From NCBI GenBank assembly GCA_001599935.1, contig BCIJ01000003.1, positions 828,424 through 892,423 on the forward strand: DNA of 64,000 nucleotides, read 5' to 3'. Of the stretch, positions 57,161 to 64,000 are shown one piece after another. Source of the DNA: Holtermannia corniformis (lineage: Eukaryota > Basidiomycota > Tremellomycetes > Holtermanniales). Both the position numbers and the translations under genes were made by a program. The notes beneath the pieces are model-generated. The model worked only from the letters and a program-made list of their open reading frames with translations, had not been told where the DNA came from and did no database searches. Positions within the stretch are counted from its first letter, which is position 1; each line of letters starts with the position of its first letter.

Positions 57161-58433
57161 ATGGCTACTAGTGACTTACCTACTTTGCAAGACCTCTCGA
57201 TCCACCCGGTATTTGCTCAGATACTGTCCGAAAGTCTTTACGCTCGTTCTCGCACCCGACAGGTCCGTCTTAGTCTGGTCCCGAAGCCAAACTCTCACTC
57301 AGTGGTTAGACTTCAATCCGTTCGCTCGAGTCCCTATCGCACGACGAGACACTGCAGTTCATGAAGACAAACCGGCGCACTCAGTCGCACCTAGACTTCG
57401 TGGACGACTTGGACAAGTTCTACATGGCTCCACAAGGAGCAGCACTTTGCGAGCCGTACCGACCAACACTCGAAGATTGTGAACGTGTCCTTGCTACTGA
57501 GGTGGGTTCAGCATTCACAGCACTAATCACTGACTGTGTAGGCCTCCATCTATGACCGTATCGATGATCTGGACGGCGAAGACGAGGTTGAAGCTGCTCG
57601 GCAACTGAAACAGGAGATAGCGCGCTTGAGCGGTGTGATGGAGACGGCGAGCACTGCAGTCTCGTGCGGCAGGGGGTTCACTGACCAGGACAGTACATCA
57701 GTACGATGCTGCAGGCTGTTTTGACGGCACTGCAACCCAGATACCAGCTTCTCCTAGACCCGCCCACCGTGGCATCCCTTGGACCGCTGATCGGCGAATC
57801 AGTCAGGTCTCGTGAGAGGTACACTGTGATGGATTGCCGTAAGTCGTGTGTTGCACAAGCGATGATTACCCCGCTGATTCCGCGTAGAGGACTCGGATGA
57901 GAACCTCCCGGCGCTGGTCATCACTCACACACCCGCCTTCTCTAGCAGACTGACACCAGGCTGTTCGGTCCAATACGCCCAGGTGATCGCAGCTCAAGAC
58001 GCCAAACCACAAGCGGTACTTTGGCACGCCGACATCATCCATCAAATGTCTTCATACAGCCTCTCTTCTCATCAAGGACTGCTTATCAACGGCCGCACCG
58101 CCAGTCTGTGCATGTGTCGCAATCCTACTGGGCAACCAATCGACGTCACCACCCCGCACTCCCTTGACTACTACTTCAACATCTACACGTTTCCCGGAGA
58201 TCGCGATTGGTTTGTCGAAGACATGCACAGGCTGGTCCGTACCCCCGATCTTGCCCAGCTTGTCATCATGCTAACAAAGTACCTTGCAGATTGGCAGTTA
58301 CGAGGACTTTACCAAGGTGTTTGTTCATGTCGGCCGTGAGGGTGAGGAATGGGATGAGGAGCGTGAGGACTTTAGATGTATATCCCCACCGCCGTACGAG
58401 TCGGCCTCGTACAAGAAGTCGATATGCGCATGA
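57161..58433 (+). CDS. hypothetical protein (338 aa), unrecognised
   Basis: Six exons (57161-57301, 57358-57501, 57542-57658, 57715-57838, 57888-58234, 58290-58433) join in frame. It begins MATSDLPTLQDLSIHPVFAQ, has an acidic helical segment (YDRIDDLDGEDEVEAARQLK), then a folded-looking region with PALVITHTPAFSSRLTPG, QAVLWHADIIHQMSSYSLSS, LINGRTASLCMCRNP and YNI-type YYFNIYTFPGDRDWFVEDM. The end is acidic (VGREGEEWDEEREDFR). No signal peptide or TM is clear. No family is recognised. The last intron (55 nt, with CTAAC before TTGCAG) is one of two possible choices there. It lies next to the repeat-rich Helitron boundary and may be an accessory or lineage-specific gene. Confidence 0.6.
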
Positions 58434-58539
58434 TGGAATGTGTCGACAAATCTTCATGTCCATCTCATCGAAAACGGTCGATATGTTAGATGATGGGAGA
58501 ACCGTGATGCATCTCGCTCGCTACGGCTCTACTTTGTAG

Positions 58540-58735
58540 GCTTCGCCTACGGCTCTGATGTCTCGCACGCCATCCTGACTGTCTCGCCGGATGCAGTATC
58601 ATCTGCATCCTCGCCGAATGCGTCGCATCCTCGGCGCCTTGCCTACATCCTCGCCGCGGCAGACGTGTCTTGGCTACATCCTCGCCGGATGTAGTCTTCG
58701 CCAGATGCGGCGTCATGCCGGCTTGCCGAAGAGAT
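58540..58735. repeat. cluster of short inverted repeats
   Basis: A run of nested or adjacent hairpins: AGGCTTCGCCT near 58537-58547, GGATGCAG-TATCAT-CTGCATCC at about 58590-58611, and CATCC-TCGCC-GGATG at about 58677-58691. Variants of CATCCTCGCCG recur four times. No coding frame. Confidence 0.65.
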
Positions 58736-58800
58736 GGCTGGCTGAGTGGCGTATTCCAACACGATACGAGCAAAATGTGACTTTGGTAATTATGGCAATG

Positions 58801-58826
58801 AGATAGTATCATCTATCATACTATCT
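58801..58826. repeat. perfect 9-bp inverted repeat
   Basis: AGATAGTAT at 58801-58809 and ATACTATCT at 58818-58826, with an 8-nt loop. It is close to the left side of the Helitron gene. Confidence 0.7.
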
Positions 58827-58881
58827 AATTTCGTCAAAGTCATTAGTCATGAACGTTCCCTTGTGTTTGTCAATCTTCCTC

Positions 58882-58882
58882 N
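58882..58882. other. ambiguous base N
   Basis: The only undetermined base in the window, at the border of the repeat-rich sequence and the Helitron. It may mark a low-quality or joined assembly position. Confidence 0.95.
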
Positions 58883-59034
58883 TCCGGGGTCGGTTGAGGC
58901 ACATCAAACACGACATTGGTTAAGAAAGGAATAGCTAACTCCGCCACATTTTGAAGCCCCGAACCACGGATCATTTATTGTTCACCGCTGCCAGCACAGT
59001 TCGCGTTGCGGTCATTGTCACTTAGTACTACACA

Positions 59035-62000
59035 ATGCCGCACACCAGCCATGCACAGCGCATTCAGCAGCAGAGAGTACGGCGGGCGCAGCAGCGCAAT
59101 GTTGTACCTGAAGACGCACCTGCACCCGTCATGCCGTGGTGGGATCGTCAAGCCGCGCGATCTCCTGCACCTTTCACCATTCACTGGGCAAGATGCTGCC
59201 CGTTCTGTGGCGCGCAACTCTTATCATCAGATCTTCCTGTGTTCTGCTGCAGTAATGGTCTCAAACGCATCCCTCCACTCTCGCCACTTCTGCCCGTCAT
59301 AGAGCAGATGCTTGCGGACCCTCAGCAGCGTCTTCAGCTGTCATCACTGTCAAGGTCTCTCAACCGGCAGCATTGCTTCTCAGCACTGGGTGTGTCAGAG
59401 AGCTTCCATCACTTCGCAGGGGGACACGGCCCTTACACCCTTGCCATTGATGGACGGACATACCACCGGATGCTCCCGACAGAGCAGGTCAATCAACCAA
59501 TCAATTGGTTCCTCTACGATCCGATGGGCCGTGATCAACATGCCGAGCAGTGGGGTATCCCGCCTGACACCGCACAGTCAGTGGCAGCCGAGCTACAAAT
59601 GGTCAATCCCCTCTTTGACATGTATCGTCAGTTCGCCGATGCTGCCGCAAGCACATCAATGCACCTGGATGAGGTCACCGCAACAGGCGAGGTTGCCGCA
59701 GTGTTCTATCGAGGCCATGGCGCTGCACCCTCTCCTCGGTCGGTCATTGTCCACAAGACAGTGGCACAATCCCCTACAGCTGTGTCAATTTACTCTCCGT
59801 TGTATGAGCCGTTGCAGTACCCGCTGCTGTTCCCAGACGGTCGAGGTGGTTGGGGACTGGACACAGCGCTATCCTGGCCACCAGGCAACACGGCCCCTGT
59901 CAAGATGTCACAGATACGGTGGTATCGAAACAGGCTTCTTACAGAGACGCGCTTTTTAGATCTCGGTCGGTTGGGTTGCGAGTGGCAAGTGGACATGTAC
60001 TCGCGGGTAGAGGACGAACGGCTTGAGTTCCACAAAAGGGCTGAGAGGCAGCATAGACAGCTACAACACGAGGTCACTCTTGCAGACAACAATGAGGACA
60101 ACACAGTAGACCGTCAGTGGCAGCTCCCATCCAGTTTCACCGGTAGTGCAGCGTACAACGCTGAGCGCGTGAGTAGCACAAATGCCCTGCTGCACATTGT
60201 GACTGACATGCCGCAGGTTGCTGATTCACTTGCGCTTGCGCGAGAATTCGGTGCAGGTCATTTCTTCATCACTGCAACAACCAATCCAAACTGGCCTGAG
60301 TTACGCACTGCCCTTCGAGGTCACTCAGCAACCGAGGGATCCCAAATTACCATACGCTGCTTTAAGGCTCGCCTCCATCTTCTTCTTCGGTATCTTCGTG
60401 CAAATTGGGGTGGGCTCGACTACCTCATCCATGTGGTGGAATTCCAGAAGCGCGGTCTACCACATGCACACATTGTGCTTCGTGTAGGTGTCGTCAAGGC
60501 TACAATCTCAGACTGACCGCACACAGTGCAAGCGACCGGTCCCGTTTGCAAGCATTGACCAGATGGTGTGCACAGAGCTGCCCCGCAACAATCCTGCGCT
60601 GCGTGTGCTGGTTGAGCGCCACATGTTGCATGGGCAAGACCACCTGTCACGAAGAGGTTCGCGCTGCAACAAGAATGGATCCTGCCAGTACGGCTTTCCA
60701 CATGATGTGCATCCTGCCACGACACTGGATCGCCTTGGCCGTGCGATCTACCGCAGACGCCATGCAGAAGACGCTTGGGTGGCTGCGTACAATCCGCAGC
60801 TTCTGACACTGTGGAACGGTCATGTCAACATCGACAGCATCACCACAACAGATGTCTTCCTCTATCTATACAAGTACCTCTTCAAGGGAGCCGATTACGC
60901 GCAGTTTGCACTTGGTCAGCCAGACAACGACATCCAGACAACTATTGATGACTACGTCCGAGGTCGCTACCTCTCTGCATCCGAGGCATGCTGGCGCATA
61001 TTTGGCTACCCCCTTGGCCGCATGGAACCTGCTGTAGCACGGTTGGGTCTCCATCTTCCTGGTGGTAACCGTGGGCAATATTCCGTCAGCGCAGCTCACG
61101 TTACATCCGGTGGCTCCGACCTGCTGCACTATTTCTACCGGCCAGCTGATGCTGAGTTCGACATGCTGCTGTACCCTCAATATTACGAGCAGTACCGCAC
61201 TGAACGCTACGTCCCCGGTCAGATGGTCAGACCTGGCTCTTGGCTAGAACGGCCTCTGGCGAGCATGACCCGCATGGTTGTCAAAAGGCGAGCGCACCAA
61301 GAATGCGTAGCGCGGCTGCACTCCGTCAGACCAGGATCCGACCTCTTCTATCTGCGTCAGCTGCTGCAGCTCCGACCAGGGCGCTCTTTTGAAGACATAC
61401 GCACTGTCAACCACCATGTGTACAGAACTTTCCAAGAAGCCGCTGCTGTCCTAGGTCTATTTGCAGACAACAACGAAGCGGAGGTTGCCCTACAGGACAC
61501 CATTGCAGCCTATCGATCCCCAAGGCAACTTCGCTTCCTGTACTATCTCCTGATAGTGGATGGTGCCCCTGCCCTTCACCTGTGGGAGACGTTCTGGCGT
61601 GAGCTGTGTGCAGACCACCGACAAAACCTGGGAGACGCTTTCGACGAGAGAGCAAAGCAACTTGGTCTGCAAGACATTTCCAAGCTCCTGCTTGATGACA
61701 ACCGGTCACCACAGCAATTCGGGCTACCAGATGTGCAACTGGAGCATGCAATCATTGAGCGCGAACGCACAATCTTGGCACAAAATGCAGGTGCAAATCA
61801 AGATGCTGCACGCACTTCGTATCGTCTGCTCAACGCAGAGCAGCGCAGTTTGTTCAATGCACTTTTCCAAGCCGTCACAGACGACATGCCACCAATCAGA
61901 AATGCGCACTTCTGGGCAGGTCCTGCTGGCCGAGGAAAGACATTCTTGGTCAGTGCTCTGGTGGCTGCGTGCAGAGCTCGGGGACACATTGTCCAGGTCA

Positions 62001-63670
62001 CTGGCACCACTGCGCTGGCAGCGTCAAACTACGCAAGAGGCAGAACGGCGCATAGTCAGTTTGGTATCCCGGTTGATGAAGTACGTGCTGCTGCGGTCAA
62101 CAACTCAATGGCTGCTGATAGTACCCAGGACAACTTGGTGTCGAGCATCACACCGGGCGCACCCATGGCTTTGCTTTTGCAAGCTGCACGCTTGCTCATC
62201 ATTGATGAACTACCCATGCTTAACAAAGCTGCCCTCGAGTGCATTCACCACCTGCTGCAGAGTATCACGGGTGACTACCATCATCCCTTCGGCGGCAAAA
62301 TCATACTCGGTGTTGGTGACTTTGCGCAAGTTGCACCTGTTGTCAAGGGATCTGGCCCCACCGCAACCATACAGGCGTCAATCATCTCCTCACCACTGTG
62401 GGCCGCATTCACCATTGGTCATCTGCGCACACCCATACGCAATGCCAATGATCCTGCATACAGTGCGTTTGTGGACAGAATTGGCAATAGCCCACAGTTG
62501 CGTCACGTCAACCTCTCTGCATTCCTGCGCAGCACACCGCATTTGCATGAGGTGACTGCATTCCTGTTTCCGGATGAAGTACTTGCGCATCCGGAACAGT
62601 GCAGCGCAAGATCCTTCCTGTCACCGTTGAACGTACTGGTGGATGAATTCAATGAAGGGATACTGGCGCGACTTCCTGGTGCAGCAAGTAAGCATCCTTG
62701 ATTGTCACCGTGAATCCACTGAAGTTTCAACTTATAGCCACACATTATTCGTTTGACTCGGTCAAGGAAGGCGACCGCACTGTTGACAACCATCCTATTG
62801 CATCTCAAGACTATCTTGCGTTGTTTCAGGCCCCCTGTGAGAGCCTCGTCTAGAGGGGACGATGGCTCCAAAGGGGCGAGGCCAGATCGGCGAAGATCTG
62901 CCTCCGGGAAGCGGGACTCTGGATCGCGCGGCGGAAAGCGAGGTTCCGCACTACGAGGAACCTAGAGGATCGACGAGCGAGAATAGGGAGAACACTATAA
63001 TATTCGAGCGATGTAGATACAACAAGAGACGACGCGGAAGACGAGGGGCGCGCGCGGCGCGGCGGCACAGCCGCAGCGCACAGACAGTGGTGCGATTAGC
63101 ACCAGTGGCACTCTGAGCGCCGCGAAGCGGCTACTCGCCACGTGACACCGCCATAGGCGTGACACCCCCGGCATGCCTGCGCACAAGCTCCAGCTGAAGC
63201 CTGGCGCTGTATGCCGTCTCATGCGCAACCTCAATGTGGCGCTGGGCTTAGTTAAGAACACCCGGGTTGTCATCACCTCAACAGGGCGTCACGAAGTTGC
63301 CGTGCAGGTGATCAACAGTGACGGGACGCGGGGACGACACTACGCACTCTGCCGAATCAATTTCACATTCAAAAGCCCGGTGGCAGCATACAGTATCATC
63401 CGGAAGCAGTTCCCATTGCGGCTTGCGTACGCAACTACGTACAACAGCTGCCAGGGCCTTACACTTGACCGTGTGGCGCTAGATCTCCGCAGTGAGGTGT
63501 TTGCCCATGGGCAACTGTATACAGCTTTGTCTCGAATACGCAAGCGTCAGGATGGCTTGCTGTATCAGCAGGCAGACACAATCGGAACAGCCAACATTGT
63601 CTACGGTGGCTTGCTGCTTTGTGTGCCCCCTCTGCAGCATGTGGCTGATGTTCCGTACATAGATCTGTGA
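59035..63670 (+). pseudogene. Helitron Rep/PIF1-like helicase gene, interrupted by an insertion
   Basis: Exons 59035-60483 and 60527-62687 join over a 43-nt intron, then 62738-62835, and after the insertion 63170-63670. The N-terminus has a Cys cluster (WARCCPFCGAQ, VFCCSNG). The Rep domain includes FGAGHFFITATTNPNWPEL and the HUH motif GLPHAHIVLR, plus the YLYKYLFKG block. The helicase domain has Walker A GPAGRGKT (about residue 948) and Walker B LLIIDELPML, and the tail has TYNSCQGLTLDRVALDL and YTALSRIRKR. These enzymes nick and unwind DNA in rolling-circle transposition. All catalytic motifs are intact, but the 329-bp insertion at 62836 introduces an in-frame TAG within 20 codons, so no full helicase can be made. 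Confidence 0.92.
62836..63164. mobile_element. 329-bp insertion in the Helitron gene, probable solo LTR
   Basis: It begins TGTGAG and ends GTGACA, so it has the 5'-TG...CA-3' ends of retrotransposon LTRs with a short TGT/ACA inversion. It is flanked on both sides by CCCCC (62831-62835 and 63165-63169), a 5-bp target duplication. Removing one CCCCC and the insert restores the helicase frame (ALFQAP then GMPAHKLQL). CTATAAT at 62993-62999 is a promoter-like motif within it. The internal retrotransposon genes are absent. Confidence 0.8.
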
Positions 63671-63695
63671 TGTACTATCGTATAAAGACGTTGAC

Positions 63696-64000
63696 ATGGA
63701 TGCAACCAATCTACACTCCATCACGTCCGTCACCATCATGAGCATTGGCGCCCTTCACTGTCATCTGCATTGCTTAACAGAGCTGTACGATGTTTCCGCC
63801 GCTGAGGCAACAACAACTCGGAGGACTGCAACAATCGAACCCAGCCAGTTTGAAACTGCTATCGCTGCTGAGTACTCCGTGCAGGATCTGCAACTCTCCA
63901 TGTGGCGCAGGCCTGGGGCAGCACACAACTGCACTGCAAGCGTGCATGGTGCAATCTTCAAAAGGGCAAGTGACGCGCCAACGCTTGAAGTCTTACACTG
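63696..64000 (+). CDS. second Helitron-side ORF, truncated by window end
   Basis: The frame is open from ATG 63696 to the last base, 101 codons. It begins MDATNLHSITSVTIMSIGAL, continues with a His/Cys cluster (LHCHLHC) and later MWRRPGAAHNCTASVHGAIF. It starts 26 bp after the helicase stop on the same strand. Helitrons may carry extra genes such as RPA-like or captured ones, but this does not resemble any I know. The in-frame methionine at 63738 is an alternative start. Confidence 0.5.
   Translation, partial: MDATNLHSITSVTIMSIGALHCHLHCLTELYDVSAAEATTTRRTATIEPSQFETAIAAEYSVQDLQLSMWRRPGAAHNCTASVHGAIFKRASDAPTLEVLH

Larger units (their letters stand above)
59035..64000 (+). mobile_element. Helitron (rolling-circle transposon), right end outside the window
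   Basis: A Rep/helicase gene, a helicase tail and a second ORF on the same strand occupy the last 5 kb. The left terminus (expected 5'-TC inserted between A and T) could not be fixed; it lies left of 59035. The 3' hairpin and CTRR end are not in the window. Confidence 0.8.

Noticed and set aside
58801..58828. Helitron 3' end (hairpin followed by CTAA-T)
   Set aside because: The spacing between hairpin and CTRR is wrong and it lies upstream of a Helitron gene of plus orientation.
62862..63116. Open frame within the 329-bp insertion
   Set aside because: Arg/Gly/Ser-rich low-complexity translation inside a probable LTR; no domain seen.
1..64000. CRISPR arrays, rRNA genes, bacterial-type operons
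   Set aside because: None present; the sequence is eukaryotic nuclear DNA with spliceosomal introns.

Overview
The window is nuclear DNA of a filamentous or yeast-like fungus, most likely a basidiomycete. Evidence: dense genes on both strands split by many 40-60 nt GT-AG introns, strong preference for C/G-ending codons (Ser TCG, Leu CTC), a fungal gene set (RPL19, RPL10A, RRP7, XRN1, ATP23, G6PD, BimC kinesin, CLC channel, DUF2434 membrane protein), an intron-containing tRNA-Pro, and a Tc1/mariner element and a Helitron of fungal type. The exact lineage cannot be fixed from this sequence.

Layout. 1-13.3 kb: housekeeping genes (HAM1-like protein cut by the left edge, HUA1-like zinc protein, HSP31/DJ-1-like protein, RPL19, tRNA-Pro(CGG), RRP7, DUF2434 membrane protein, a Ser-rich protein, RPL10A). 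13.5-28.1 kb: CLC chloride transporter, kinesin-5, a mitochondrial K+/H+ exchange-related protein, a small Gly-rich membrane protein and a large PH-like/coiled-coil protein. 28.25-31.55 kb: a complete two-gene Tc1/mariner transposon with perfect 70-bp inverted repeats and a TA duplication; one gene is a DD34E transposase, the other an uncharacterised putative zinc protein. 31.6-35.3 kb: gene-poor stretch with small orphan ORFs and a probable mitochondrial protein. 35.9-57 kb: G6PD with an unusual 1.4-kb first intron, Nudix NADH pyrophosphatase, TBC RabGAP, XRN1, ATP23, GT32 glycosyltransferase, a homeodomain factor, DUF1764 protein, and two head-to-head unknown genes whose start codons are only 20 bp apart. 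58.4-64 kb: hairpin-rich repeat sequence with one ambiguous base, then a Helitron Rep/helicase gene broken by a 329-bp TG...CA insertion flanked by CCCCC duplications, read here as a solo LTR, and a second Helitron-side ORF running off the right edge.

Functional links are mainly by category: ribosome production (RPL19, RPL10A, RRP7), RNA decay (XRN1), NADPH/NADH chemistry (G6PD, NADH pyrophosphatase) and mitochondria (ATP23, K+/H+ exchange protein). No operon-like organisation exists. Exon structures were worked out by hand from splice sites, reading frame and family conservation. Several genes use micro-exons (4 and 11 nt in XRN1; 17, 9 and 20 nt in the DUF2434 gene). The most novel item is the two-gene transposon near 28-31.5 kb.
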